Positions 42,940-51,606 of a stretch of 64,000 nucleotides of DNA are shown one piece after another; the first letter of the stretch is position 1; every line of letters begins with the position of its first letter. The notes under the pieces were generated by a model. It made no database searches, was not told where the DNA came from, and saw only the letters and a program-made list of their open reading frames with translations. Made by a program: the position numbers and the translations under genes. This stretch comes from Streptomyces justiciae (GTDB lineage: Bacteria > Actinomycetota > Actinomycetes > Streptomycetales > Streptomycetaceae), in NCBI RefSeq assembly GCF_015163075.1, contig NZ_JADDXU010000026.1, forward strand, positions 1-64,000, written 5' to 3'.

Positions 42940-44871
42940 TCAGCGGATCGGGCGGTGGACGTTGTCCTTCTCGCTCGCCCCCGGCGTGGCGTCGGCGATC
43001 CACGGGCCCTCGCCCGACGGGTCGACGATGCCGTCCTCCAGCCATGTGTAGGTGCCGGACATGACGCCCTTGACGACCTTGCGGTCCAAGTCGTCGGTGT
43101 TGGTCCACAGGCGGCCGAAGAGCTCCTCGATCCGGATGCGGGACTGGCGGCAGAAGGTGTCCGCGAGCTGGTAGGCCTCGCGGCCGTGGGCCTCGGTGGT
43201 GCGGAGGAGTTCGGCGCGGACGCAGACCGCGCTCATCGCGAACAGTTCCGCGCCGATGTCGACGATCCGGCCCAGGAAGCCCTGTTTGGTCTCCATTCGG
43301 CCCTGCCAGCGGGACATGGCGTAGAAGGTGGAGCGGGCGAGTTTGCGGGCCGTGCGTTCGACGTAGCGGAGATGGACGGAGAGGTCTACCCCGTGTTTGA
43401 ACTCGCTGTAGGAGTAGGGGAGTTGGCCCTGGCCTGCGACCAGTTTCGGGAGCCACTTGGCGTAGAACACGCCCGCGTTGGCGCCCGCCTTCGCCTTGTC
43501 CGACAGGGACTTGTCCGGGTCGATGAGGTCACCCGCGACCGAGAGGTGGGCGTCGACCGCCTCTCGGGCGATCAGCAGGTGCATGATCTCGGTCGAGCCC
43601 TCGAAGATGCGGTTGATGCGGAGGTCGCGGAGGACCTGTTCGGCGGGGACCGCCCGTTCGCCGCGGGCCGCCAGGGACGCCGCCGTCTCGAAGCCTCGGC
43701 CGCCGCGGATCTGGACCAGTTCGTCGGCCATCAGCCACGCCTGCTCGGAGGCGAAGAGCTTGGCCAGGGCGCCCTCGATGCGGATGTCGTTGCGGTCCTC
43801 GTCGGCCATCTGGCTCGCCAGGTCCGTCACCGCTTCCAGGGCGAAGGTGGTGGCCGCGATGAAGCTGATCTTCGAGCCGACCGCCTCGTGCTGGGCGATG
43901 GGCTTGCCCCACTGCTCGCGCGCCGCCGACCATTCGCGGGCGATCTTCAGGCACCATTTGCCGGCCGCCACGCAGGAGGCGGGAAGGGAGAGCCGGCCGG
44001 TGTTGAGGGTCGTCAGGGCGATCTTCAGGCCCGCCCCTTCCGGGCCGATGCGGTTCGCGGCCGGGACCCTGACCTGGTGGAAGCGGGTCACGCCGTTCTC
44101 GATGCCGCGCAGGCCCATGAAGGCGTTGCGGTTCTCGACGGTGATGCCGGGCGAGTTGGTCTCGACGACGAAGGCGGTGATGCCGCCCCGGTGGTCCTCG
44201 GACTTGGGCACCCGGGCCATGACGACGAGGAGGTCGGCGACCACGCCGTTGGTGGTCCACAGCTTCACGCCGTCGAGGACGTAGTCGTCGCCGTCGGGGA
44301 CCGCGGTGGTGGCGAGGCGGGCTGGGTCGGAGCCGACGTCGGGCTCGGTCAGCAGGAACGCGCTGATGTCGGTGCGGGCGCACCGGGGCAGGAACGTCTC
44401 CTTCTGCTCGTCCGTGCCGAACAGCTTCAGCGGCTGCGGTACGCCGATCGACTGATGGGCGGAGAGCAGCACGCCGATCGCGGGGCTGGCCGAGCCCGCC
44501 AGGGCCAGCGCCTTGTTGTAGTACACCTGGGTGAGGCCGAGCCCGCCGTACTTGGTGTCGATCTTCATGCCGAGGGCGCCGAGTTCCTTGAGGCCGTTGA
44601 TGACCTCGTCGGGAATGCGGGCCTCGCGCTCGATGAGGGCGCCGTCGACCTTCGTCTCGCAGAAGTCGCGGAGTTTGGCGAGGAACTCCTCGCCGCGCTC
44701 GGCTGCCTCCGCGGACGGCATGGGGTGCGGGTGGACCAGGTCGAGCCGGAAGCGGCCGAGGAACAGTTCCTTGGCGAAGCTGGGCTTGCGCCACTCCTGT
44801 TCCCGGGCCGCCTCGGCGACCTCGCGGGCCTCACGTTCGGAGACGGTGGGTTGGCTGGATGGGGCGGACAT
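42940..44871 (-). CDS. Long acyl-CoA dehydrogenase
   Basis: A 643-residue flavoprotein, larger than the usual ~380-residue acyl-CoA dehydrogenases because of a C-terminal extension of about 200 residues, as in VLCAD/ACAD9-like and some actinobacterial FadE proteins. The core motifs are present: LLTEPDVGSDPA, TNGVVADLLVV, and the catalytic-base region RIFEGSTEIMHLLIAREA. ATG 44871 is preferred (GAGGTGA five bases upstream) over an in-frame GTG at 44880. It is monocistronic as seen here. Substrate chain length not predictable. Confidence 0.93.
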   Translation of the reverse strand: MSAPSSQPTVSEREAREVAEAAREQEWRKPSFAKELFLGRFRLDLVHPHPMPSAEAAERGEEFLAKLRDFCETKVDGALIEREARIPDEVINGLKELGALGMKIDTKYGGLGLTQVYYNKALALAGSASPAIGVLLSAHQSIGVPQPLKLFGTDEQKETFLPRCARTDISAFLLTEPDVGSDPARLATTAVPDGDDYVLDGVKLWTTNGVVADLLVVMARVPKSEDHRGGITAFVVETNSPGITVENRNAFMGLRGIENGVTRFHQVRVPAANRIGPEGAGLKIALTTLNTGRLSLPASCVAAGKWCLKIAREWSAAREQWGKPIAQHEAVGSKISFIAATTFALEAVTDLASQMADEDRNDIRIEGALAKLFASEQAWLMADELVQIRGGRGFETAASLAARGERAVPAEQVLRDLRINRIFEGSTEIMHLLIAREAVDAHLSVAGDLIDPDKSLSDKAKAGANAGVFYAKWLPKLVAGQGQLPYSYSEFKHGVDLSVHLRYVERTARKLARSTFYAMSRWQGRMETKQGFLGRIVDIGAELFAMSAVCVRAELLRTTEAHGREAYQLADTFCRQSRIRIEELFGRLWTNTDDLDRKVVKGVMSGTYTWLEDGIVDPSGEGPWIADATPGASEKDNVHRPIR

Positions 44872-44984
44872 GAGGCTCACCTCGCCGCGAATCGGGATCT
44901 TGGACCGTTATCGTTACCGACCGGTGCTACTCGATCGTATGTACCCGATCCCGGGCGACCCCACCACCCCTGGCGCGCGCCCGG

Positions 44985-45794
44985 TCAGCCGATGTTGACG
45001 GAGTACGACTTCGTGTCCAGGCGTCCGGTGCCCTTGAAGACCTCGGTGCCGGACTCGATGCCGGAGACGTATTTGTCGTTGCCGAGCAGCTTGCGCCGGA
45101 CGAGTGCCTGGGTGAAGTCGTCCAGGTTCAGGGAGGCCTTGGTGGTGTTGGTGCGGCGGACGAACGAGTAGACCTTCCAGCCGATGTCGCCCTGGTAGAT
45201 GTCCCACATGGCGCCGCCGAGACTGACGCTGCCGTACTTGGTGCCGAGCGGTCCGGCGCCGCCCTGGCGGTTGAGCCAGATCATGATCTCGTCGGTGGGC
45301 TGGTCCTGCCAGTCGGCGGTGTTCTTGGCGTGCAGCCACAGGTCGTAGGCGACGTTCATGGTGCCGGGGTTCGAGCTGACCGTGAACTCCCAGTTGGTCT
45401 TCACGGGCTTGCGGTCACCGACGCGGATGGGCAGCTGGGTGGCGGCCTTGTCGGTCTTCCAGCCCCAGTGCCAGCCGAGGACGGTGGAGGCATACGACTT
45501 CACGTCGTAGTCCCGGCCGGTGGCGCTGTTGGCCAGGCTGTAGTCGGTGCCCCATGAAATGGTCGACCCCGCCTGGGAGTTGGACCACACGCACTGGGTG
45601 CCGGTGTACTTCCCCTCGTTCCAGAGGTTGTTGTTCACGTAGTACTTGCCGAGCGTGATGATGTCGAACGCCGTGCACTTCTTGCTCGACTCGTCGGCCT
45701 GCGCGACGGTCACGCCGACGGCGGCGGCGAGCGCGACCGTGCCGGAGAGCAGGGTCTTCGCCTTCTTGGAGAAGCGGGGGCGGCGGTGCTGCAT
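44985..45794 (-). CDS. Secreted GH12 endo-glucanase/xyloglucanase (copy 1)
   Basis: 269 residues with a Sec signal peptide (about 1-33, ending AQA). The GH12 jelly-roll pattern is clear: TQCVWSNSQAG, the catalytic nucleophile E169 in TDEIMIWLN, GPLGTKYGSVSLGGAMWDIY, and the acid/base glutamate E251 in IESGTEVFKGTG. GH12 enzymes cut beta-1,4-glucan or xyloglucan backbones outside the cell. There is no carbohydrate-binding module. It is the outermost gene of the putative xyloglucan locus; no AAGCGCTT palindrome was seen in front of it. Confidence 0.9.
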   Translation of the reverse strand: MQHRRPRFSKKAKTLLSGTVALAAAVGVTVAQADESSKKCTAFDIITLGKYYVNNNLWNEGKYTGTQCVWSNSQAGSTISWGTDYSLANSATGRDYDVKSYASTVLGWHWGWKTDKAATQLPIRVGDRKPVKTNWEFTVSSNPGTMNVAYDLWLHAKNTADWQDQPTDEIMIWLNRQGGAGPLGTKYGSVSLGGAMWDIYQGDIGWKVYSFVRRTNTTKASLNLDDFTQALVRRKLLGNDKYVSGIESGTEVFKGTGRLDTKSYSVNIG

Positions 45795-45857
45795 GGGGGT
45801 CCTTCCGAGGGGGCTGTTACGTCCCCTCAGTGGCCGCCGCCCGGTGAAAGGTTGCCG

Positions 45858-46665
45858 TCAGGTCAGGGGGTGGACGCGCAGCCGGGTGCCGCGCAGGACG
45901 TACAAGGTGCGGCCGTCGGTGAGGAGTTGGACGTCGTCGGCCTCGGCGTCCACCGTCTTGAGGGTCCAGGCCGTCCGGCGGGTGCGCAGGCCGACGGCGA
46001 TCGCGTCCTCGACGGAGGCGCCGCCCCGCCGCGGGAAGACGTAACCGCCCGCGAGGAGCGGGGGTTCGCCCGGGTTGTCGAGGAAGCTCGTGTCGCTGTG
46101 CCACTCCCAGCCCTTGCGGCGGTCGTCGCGCCGGATGACGGCGAGGTCCTTGCCGAGGCCGCTGAGATGGATCGGCACGCCGTCCCGTGGCGCCCTTGCG
46201 GGTGAGGACGATGTTGGAGGGCTTGAGGTCCCGGTGGACCAGGCCCGCGTCGTGGATGACCGAGACCGCGCGGGCGACCTCGGCCGGCAGCGCGCGTGCC
46301 GCGTCCTCCGTGAAGACCCCGAGTTCCGTCACCGCCTCGTGCAGTGTCGGCCCGGCCAGATACTCGGCGGCGATCCGCGGCACGGGGGCCGTCGAGGTCG
46401 TACGCCAGGACGGGTGCCACCCCCGGTCCGCGCACCGCCGACGCCGCGTCCGCCTCCCGCCGGAAGCGCCGCAGCATCGACTCGTCGCGGCCGTCCCGTC
46501 CCGCAGCGCCTTCACGGCCGCGATCTGCCCGCGCGTGTCCCGGCCCAGGTACACGGCGCCCGTCCCTCCTTCACCGAGCGTCGCGACGACCCGGTACGGG
46601 CCGATCCGCCGGACAGGCTCCCCCGATTCCGTTCCGTGGCCCCCCGCGATCGGCCATGGTAGGGA
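45858..46665 (-). pseudogene. Decayed Ser/Thr protein kinase / beta-propeller gene
   Basis: Kinase sequence is spread over three minus-strand frames. The N-lobe glycine loop (IGPYRVVATLGEGGTGAVYLGRD) and AAVKALRDG are in one frame. LRRFRREADAA...VLAYDLDGP is in a second (~46,400-46,477). EYLAGPTLHEAV to HRDLKPSNIVLTRKG is back in the first. The text then jumps to a C-terminal propeller tail (LSGLGKDLAVIRRDD to the end) in the third frame. Two frameshifts are needed, and everything between the catalytic loop and the propeller tail, including DFG, is deleted. It is non-functional as a kinase. It is divergent from the LacI-type regulator and overlaps its upstream region. Confidence 0.85.
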
Positions 46666-46714
46666 GGAAGCCGACACCCCGGAACCCCACCGGACAGGCT
46701 TCGGCAAGTCGATG

Positions 46715-46728
46715 TCGAAGCGCTTCGA
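46715..46728. promoter_or_regulatory. Operator palindrome upstream of lacI-type gene (site 1)
   Basis: Perfect 14-bp palindrome TCGAAGCGCTTCGA, 107 bp before the regulator start. The symmetric central CG is typical of LacI-family operators. The same sequence recurs at 61,873 and 62,033. Confidence 0.8.
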
Positions 46729-46803
46729 CAGCCTATGGACACCCACTCCCGGTACAGCTACTGTCGAACCACCCTCACCCGCCCTTATTCACCCTGCGCA
46801 CTG

Positions 46804-46817
46804 TCGAAGCGCTTCAC
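46804..46817. promoter_or_regulatory. Operator palindrome upstream of lacI-type gene (site 2)
   Basis: TCGAAGCGCTTCAC, one mismatch in the outer arm from the perfect form, 18 bp before the regulator start codon. It is positioned to block transcription or initiation, consistent with autoregulation. Confidence 0.75.
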
Positions 46818-46834
46818 AAAGCTTGGAGAGCTGG

Positions 46835-47842
46835 ATGGTCACCCTCGCCGAGGTCGCCCAGCACGCCGGAGTCTCGGCGAGCACGGTGAGCTATGTCCTC
46901 AGTGGCAAGCGGTCCATCTCCACGACCACCCGGCAGCGGGTCGAGCAGAGCATCCGCGAGCTCGGCTACCACCCGAACGCGGGCGCCCGCGCCCTGGCCA
47001 GCAGCAGGTCCAACATCATCGCGCTGATGGTGCCGCTGCGGACGGACATGTACGTGCCGGTGATGATGGAGATCGCCATCGCCGTCGCCACCACCGCCCG
47101 GACGCACGGGTACGACGTGCTGCTGCTGACCGGCGAGGAGGGCCCGGACGCGGTGCGCCGCGTCACCGGCAGCGGGCTCGCCGACGCGATGATCCTGATG
47201 GACGTCGAACTCGACGACGAACGGCTGCCGTTGCTGCGCGGCACGGACCAGCCGTCCGTGCTCATCGGCCTGCCCGCCGACACCTCCGGGCTGACCTGCG
47301 TCGACCTCGACTTCCGGGCGACGGGCGCGCTCTGTGTCGAGCACCTCGCGATGCTCGGCCACCGCGACATCGCTGTCATCGGCGAGGCCCCCGCGGTCTA
47401 CGAACGGCACACCGGTTTCGCCGAGCGCACCCTTGACGGACTGCGGTCCCGGGCCCAGGAGTTGGGCGTACGGCTGCTGCACCGGCCGTGCGAGGGCGGG
47501 TACGACGCGATGGCCGTGACGCTCGCCCGCATCCTCGACGAGCGCCCCGGCACCACGGGGTTCGTCGTGCAGAACGAGTCGGCCGTCGAGCCGCTGCTCG
47601 CCCTGCTGCGCCAGCAGGGCCGCGCCGTACCGGAGGACGTGTCGGTCGTCGCGATCTGCCCCGACCAGGTCGCCACCCAGGCCTCGGTGCGGCTGACCTC
47701 GGTCGCCATCCCCGCGCAGGAGATGGGCCGCAACGCCGTGGAGCGGCTGGTGGCCAAGCTCGACGGCCGCGGCAGCGACGAAGTCGTCCTGATCACCCCT
47801 GAGTTGACGGTCCGGGCGAGCACGGGCCCGGTACCGGCGTAA
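46835..47842 (+). CDS. LacI-family transcriptional regulator of the glycan locus
   Basis: 335 residues from ATG 46835 (GGAGAG upstream). The helix-turn-helix is at residues 3-25 (TLAEVAQHAGVSASTVSYVLSGK), the hinge helix near residue 50 (ARALASS), followed by a periplasmic-binding-protein-like effector domain (ALMVPLRTDMYVPVMMEIA to the C-terminus). Two copies of the AAGCGCTT palindrome lie just upstream. The same palindrome precedes the importer operon and the GH3 gene, so I infer a local repressor induced by an oligosaccharide. It is co-directional with the GH31 gene 80 bp downstream, probably one transcript. Confidence 0.92.
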   Translation: MVTLAEVAQHAGVSASTVSYVLSGKRSISTTTRQRVEQSIRELGYHPNAGARALASSRSNIIALMVPLRTDMYVPVMMEIAIAVATTARTHGYDVLLLTGEEGPDAVRRVTGSGLADAMILMDVELDDERLPLLRGTDQPSVLIGLPADTSGLTCVDLDFRATGALCVEHLAMLGHRDIAVIGEAPAVYERHTGFAERTLDGLRSRAQELGVRLLHRPCEGGYDAMAVTLARILDERPGTTGFVVQNESAVEPLLALLRQQGRAVPEDVSVVAICPDQVATQASVRLTSVAIPAQEMGRNAVERLVAKLDGRGSDEVVLITPELTVRASTGPVPA

Positions 47843-47922
47843 CACCTCATGCGTCCGCCCCTGCCGGGGCACCCCCATGTCTGCCACTCCGCCAGGAGTA
47901 TCGGAGCCCAGGAGCGCCTCAA

Positions 47923-49989
47923 GTGCCTCAAGTGCCTCAAGTGCCTCAGCTTGCCGAGAACCAGCCCCCGACCGGCGCGGTGAGCCTCGCGCAGTCGTCC
48001 CCGACCGTCGGTACGTTCCGTGAGCGGGACGGCGCGCTGGAGTGGAGCGGCCGTCAGGAGACCGTACGGATCGAGCCCTGGGGCCCGGACGCGGTCCGGG
48101 TCCGCACGCGGCTCGGCGGGCCGATCCTGGAGGGGCTGCCGGGTGCGCTGCTCGACGACGCGCCCCCCACCTCGTCCACGGTCAAGATCGAGGACGGGCA
48201 AGGGCAGTTGACCGTCGGCGCGCTCACCGTCGAGGTCAGCGCCGAGGGCCTGATCCGCTTCCTGCGCACCGAGGACTCCGCCGAGCTGCTCTCGGAAGCC
48301 CGCGCCCATTTCTGGTGGCCGGGCTCGCGCCTCTACACGGCGGTCGGCAACGGCCACCACCGCCTGGAACAGCGGTTCGCCGCCTACGACGACGAGAAGC
48401 TGTACGGCCTCGGTCAGCACCAGCACGGCCGCTTCGACCAGAAGGGCCTGGTCCTGGACCTGGTCCAGCGCAACGCCGAGGTCGGCATCCCGGTGCTGAC
48501 GTCGAGCCGGGGCTACACCCTGCTGTGGAACAACCCGGCGATCGGCCGGGTGGAGCTGGCCCACAACGGCACCCGCTGGGTGGCCGACTCGGCCCGGCAG
48601 ATCGACTACTGGATCACCGCCGGCGCCCCCGCCGACGGGCAGCGCCGCTACTCCGCCGTCACCGGCCGTACGCCGATGATGCCGGAGTGGGCGGCGGGCT
48701 TCTGGCAGTGCAAGCTGCGCTACCGCACCCAGGACGAACTCCTGGAGGTGGCACGGGAGTACAAGCGGCGCGGGCTGCCGATCTCGGCGATCGTGTGCGA
48801 CTTCTTCCACTGGACGCACCTCGGCGAGTGGAAGTTCGACCCGGCGGAGTGGCCCGACCCGGCCGCGATGGTGCGGGAGTTGGCCGACATGGGCATCAAA
48901 CTCGTCGTCTCCGTCTGGCCGTCGGTGTCCCCGCTGAGCGAGAACCACCCGGTGATGGAGCAGCGCGGCTACTTCATCGGCACCCAGTACGGGCCGATGG
49001 CCCACGCGGACTGGCCGGACAAGGAGGTGGCGTCGACGGTCCAGGTGGCCTTCTACGACGCCACGAACCCGGAGGCGCGGGAGTTCCTCTGGTCGAAGAT
49101 CAAGGAGAACTACCTCGACCCGTACGGCATCACGGCCTTCTGGCTGGACGCCTGCGAGCCCGAACTGAAGCCCGGCTTCCCGGAGAACCTGCGCTACTGG
49201 GCGGGCCCCGGCCTGGAGGTCGGCAACATCTACCCGGCGGACAACGCCCGCACCTTCCACGAAGGCCTGAGCGCCGAGGGCGAGGAGGTCATCACCCTCA
49301 ACCGCTCGGCGTGGGCGGGCAGTCAGCGCTACGGCGCCGCCCTGTGGTCCGGCGACATCGGCACCGACTTCCCGACCCTGCGCCGCCAGATCGCGGCCGG
49401 CCTCAACACCGCGCTGTCCGGCATCCCCTGGTGGAACACGGACATCGGCGGCTTCCACGGCGGCGACCCGTCCGACCCGGCGTACCAGGAGGTCATGGTC
49501 CGCTGGTTCCAGTTCGGCGCGCTGTCCCCGCTGATGCGGCTGCACGGCTTCCGCGACCCGGGCATGCCGCTGGGCCCGGAGATGACCGGCGGCCCCAACG
49601 AGGTGTGGTCGTACGGCGAGCAGGCCGGGGCCGTGCTGGAGAAGTACCTGCGGCTGCGCGAGCGCCTGAAGCCGTACGTCCTGGACGTCATGCGCGAGGC
49701 CCACGAGGAGGGCCTGCCGCCCATGCGGCCGCTGTTCCTGGAGTTCCCGGACGACCCGGCGGCCTGGTCGGTGGACGACGCCTATCTCTTCGGCGCGGAC
49801 CTGCTGGTGGCGCCGGTGCTGACGGCGGGCGCGACGGCCCGCACGACCTATCTCCCGGCGGGCGCGACCTGGACGGACGCGTGGACCGGCGACTCGTACG
49901 AGGGCGGCACGACCGTGACGGTCGACGCCCCGCTGGACCGCATCCCGCTGTTCCTGCGGGACGGGGCGCGGCTGCCCGTAGCGGAGTAG
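47923..49989 (+). CDS. GH31 glycosidase, probable alpha-xylosidase
   Basis: A 688-residue cytoplasmic GH31 enzyme without a signal peptide. N-terminal beta-sandwich, then the barrel with nucleophile D409 in FWLDACEPE and acid/base D478 in WSGDIGTDF, then C-terminal beta domains. The W-L-D-A-x-E-P-E form is that of GH31 alpha-xylosidases acting on xyloglucan oligosaccharides, which supports this substrate over starch. The first three codons lie in a triple 9-bp repeat giving GTG candidates at 47,923, 47,932 and 47,941; AGGAG lies 8 nt before the first. It follows the lacI-type gene. Confidence 0.9.
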   Translation: MPQVPQVPQLAENQPPTGAVSLAQSSPTVGTFRERDGALEWSGRQETVRIEPWGPDAVRVRTRLGGPILEGLPGALLDDAPPTSSTVKIEDGQGQLTVGALTVEVSAEGLIRFLRTEDSAELLSEARAHFWWPGSRLYTAVGNGHHRLEQRFAAYDDEKLYGLGQHQHGRFDQKGLVLDLVQRNAEVGIPVLTSSRGYTLLWNNPAIGRVELAHNGTRWVADSARQIDYWITAGAPADGQRRYSAVTGRTPMMPEWAAGFWQCKLRYRTQDELLEVAREYKRRGLPISAIVCDFFHWTHLGEWKFDPAEWPDPAAMVRELADMGIKLVVSVWPSVSPLSENHPVMEQRGYFIGTQYGPMAHADWPDKEVASTVQVAFYDATNPEAREFLWSKIKENYLDPYGITAFWLDACEPELKPGFPENLRYWAGPGLEVGNIYPADNARTFHEGLSAEGEEVITLNRSAWAGSQRYGAALWSGDIGTDFPTLRRQIAAGLNTALSGIPWWNTDIGGFHGGDPSDPAYQEVMVRWFQFGALSPLMRLHGFRDPGMPLGPEMTGGPNEVWSYGEQAGAVLEKYLRLRERLKPYVLDVMREAHEEGLPPMRPLFLEFPDDPAAWSVDDAYLFGADLLVAPVLTAGATARTTYLPAGATWTDAWTGDSYEGGTTVTVDAPLDRIPLFLRDGARLPVAE

Positions 49990-50000
49990 CCGCGTGAGCC

Positions 50001-50037
50001 GTGCGGCCGGTCCCGGTAGGGGAGGGACCGGCCGCAC
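50001..50037. terminator. Bidirectional terminator hairpin
   Basis: A 14-bp perfect stem (GTGCGGCCGGTCCC and complement) with a 9-nt loop, 11 bp after the GH31 stop and 36 bp from the convergent chorismate mutase remnant. Confidence 0.9.
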
Positions 50038-50072
50038 GCGCATGTCAGCGACGGCGTGTCAGCGACCTTGTG

Positions 50073-50816
50073 TCAGCGGCAGACGGAGGCCAGCGAGCGG
50101 ACGAGTGCGGCGGTGTGCAGCGGGTCCGGGTGCTTCTCGTGGTGGATCTCGACCACGGCGAGGGCGAGTCCGGGGCGGCAGCCGATCGAGGACCGATCCG
50201 GGGTGGTGTCGGCCAGGGCGGTGACCAGGCCGGTGTTGATGCGGTTGATGGTCTGCCGTACGACGTTGAGGTCCGGCTTGGTCGTCGGGGCCTCGTCGGG
50301 ATGGGCGGCCCAGCGGCGGAACAGACCGCGCTGGACGGTCTTGTTGGCCTCGATCTGGTCGCGGAAGACGGCCCGGATCTCGTCAGGGTCTGCGCCGATC
50401 CGCTCGGCCTGGGCGGCGACGGTGTCGAGGACCTGCTGTTCACGGGCGGGATCGTCGATGGGGCTGTCGGTGCCCCACTTGGCGGCAGCCACTGGGCCCT
50501 GTCGTCAAATTCCCGTCGTCCGCCCGGAGGGCGGGCATCGCGGCGTCCGGTGCGTGCGATCGCAAGGCGCCGGAGTGTCCGCGTGGCGGAGTCACGTGGG
50601 CGCTCCGGCAACGCGGCGAGCGCGCGTGCCGGACGCCGCGAGGCAGGCGGGAATTTGACGACAGGGCCCAGGGTCGGCGGTGGCGAGGCGGTCGGCGGAC
50701 AGGGAGGCGACGGGCAGCAGGCCCGGGGACGTGGGAGCCGCCGCCGCGCTGCCCGGGGAGGTGAGCAGCGCGGCGGCGGCGAGCGCGGTGGTGATGAGGG
50801 GGGTGGTGGTACGCAT
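50073..50816 (-). pseudogene. Secreted chorismate mutase interrupted by a MITE-like insert
   Basis: The 5' part (ATG 50816) encodes a signal peptide and ASLSADRLATADP. The 3' part resumes with VAAAKWGTDSPIDDPAREQQ and continues to the stop at 50073. Joined, they give about 191 residues matching secreted AroQ-gamma chorismate mutases (compare the RLEVADPVAAFKW pattern of the mycobacterial exported enzyme). Between them lies a ~177-bp insert. Its length is a multiple of three, but it contains an in-frame TGA at 50,592-50,594, so only a ~75-residue truncated product is expected. Chorismate mutase makes prephenate; the reason for exporting it is not established. Confidence 0.85.
50492..50671. mobile_element. 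MITE-like element in chorismate mutase gene
   Basis: About 177 bp bounded by perfect 24-bp terminal inverted repeats (50,492-50,515 and 50,648-50,671; outer part CTGGGCCCTGTCGTCAAATT). Inside, subterminal arms GCGGCGTCCGG / CCGGACGCCGC and further imperfect complementarity let almost the whole element fold back. There is no coding capacity. GGG is found at both edges and could be a 3-bp target duplication, but the exact borders are ambiguous by a few bases. Its transposase must be elsewhere; the family cannot be assigned by eye. Confidence 0.88.
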
Positions 50817-50851
50817 GGGTTCATATAACCCCGTGCCCCCACCGCGTTGGG

Positions 50852-51568
50852 TCAACTGCTGCTGACGGTCAGGTTGTTGGTCTGGAAATCAAGGCCGCCG
50901 GACGAGGACGTGATCTCGTAGCCGAACTGGACGTCCCCGATGGTCTCGCTGCTGGACATCCAGCCCTTGGTGCCCGAGATCCAGGTGAGGATCGGCTTGA
51001 TGTTCACGGTGCCGGAGGTGGAATCGGAGGTCCGCAGGAACGAGAAGACCTCGTTGGCGCCGTTGTTGCCCTTGTAGACGGTCCAGGTGTGGCCGCCGAG
51101 GGTGACGTTGCCCTGGGAGGTGCCGAGCGGGCCCACGGCTCCGTTGTAGTTGACCCAGAGCATGATCTCGTAGTCGTAGTCGGTGTCCCAGATGTCGTAC
51201 GACGTGTTGTACGCGCCGGACGACGGGACGGTGACGTTGTAGCTGCTGGACAGCGAACCGAGCGAGGATATGGTCTTGTTGACCACCTTCTTGGAGTTCG
51301 GGTACGACTTGATGCCGCCGGTGTTGGGGTGGTTGGCCCAGACCCCCCAGTTGGTACCGGAGTTGGCCCAGATGCACTGGCTGCCGGCGCCGGAGCCCCA
51401 GATGTTGTTGTAGAGGGTGTAGCCGTTCAGGCTGGTGTTGCCCCACTGGTCGCAGGAGTTCCACACGGCCGCCGAGGCGGGTGCGGAGGCGAGGCCGACG
51501 GTGGCGCCGAGGGCCATCGCCGGGGCGAGTACGGCCATGGTGACTTTACGGAGCGTGCTCTTTGCCAT
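50852..51568 (-). CDS. Secreted GH12 endo-glucanase/xyloglucanase (copy 2)
   Basis: 238 residues from ATG 51568 with a Sec signal peptide (about 1-33, ASA cleavage). GH12 features: WNSCDQWGNT and QCIWANSG, nucleophile E134 in YDYEIMLWVN, GPLGTSQGNVTLGGHTWTVYKG, and acid/base E218 in QFGYEITSSSGG. Catalytic domain only. It is clearly diverged from copy 1 at 44,985, so it is not a recent duplicate. It is 38 bp downstream of GH95 on the same strand and probably the last functional gene of the importer operon. Confidence 0.92.
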   Translation of the reverse strand: MAKSTLRKVTMAVLAPAMALGATVGLASAPASAAVWNSCDQWGNTSLNGYTLYNNIWGSGAGSQCIWANSGTNWGVWANHPNTGGIKSYPNSKKVVNKTISSLGSLSSSYNVTVPSSGAYNTSYDIWDTDYDYEIMLWVNYNGAVGPLGTSQGNVTLGGHTWTVYKGNNGANEVFSFLRTSDSTSGTVNIKPILTWISGTKGWMSSSETIGDVQFGYEITSSSGGLDFQTNNLTVSSS

Positions 51569-51606
51569 GGTGTCCCTTCCATGGGTGGGGGGAATTGCGG
51601 GGGTGG

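Noticed and set aside
47398..50043. An 881-codon open frame opposite the LacI-type and GH31 genes
   Set aside because: It spans two well-supported genes on the other strand and an intergenic region, with antisense-type composition and no family motifs.
50073..50492. An independent 139-codon gene starting at GTG 50492
   Set aside because: It lacks a ribosome-binding site and signal peptide, and its first residues continue the interrupted chorismate mutase exactly.
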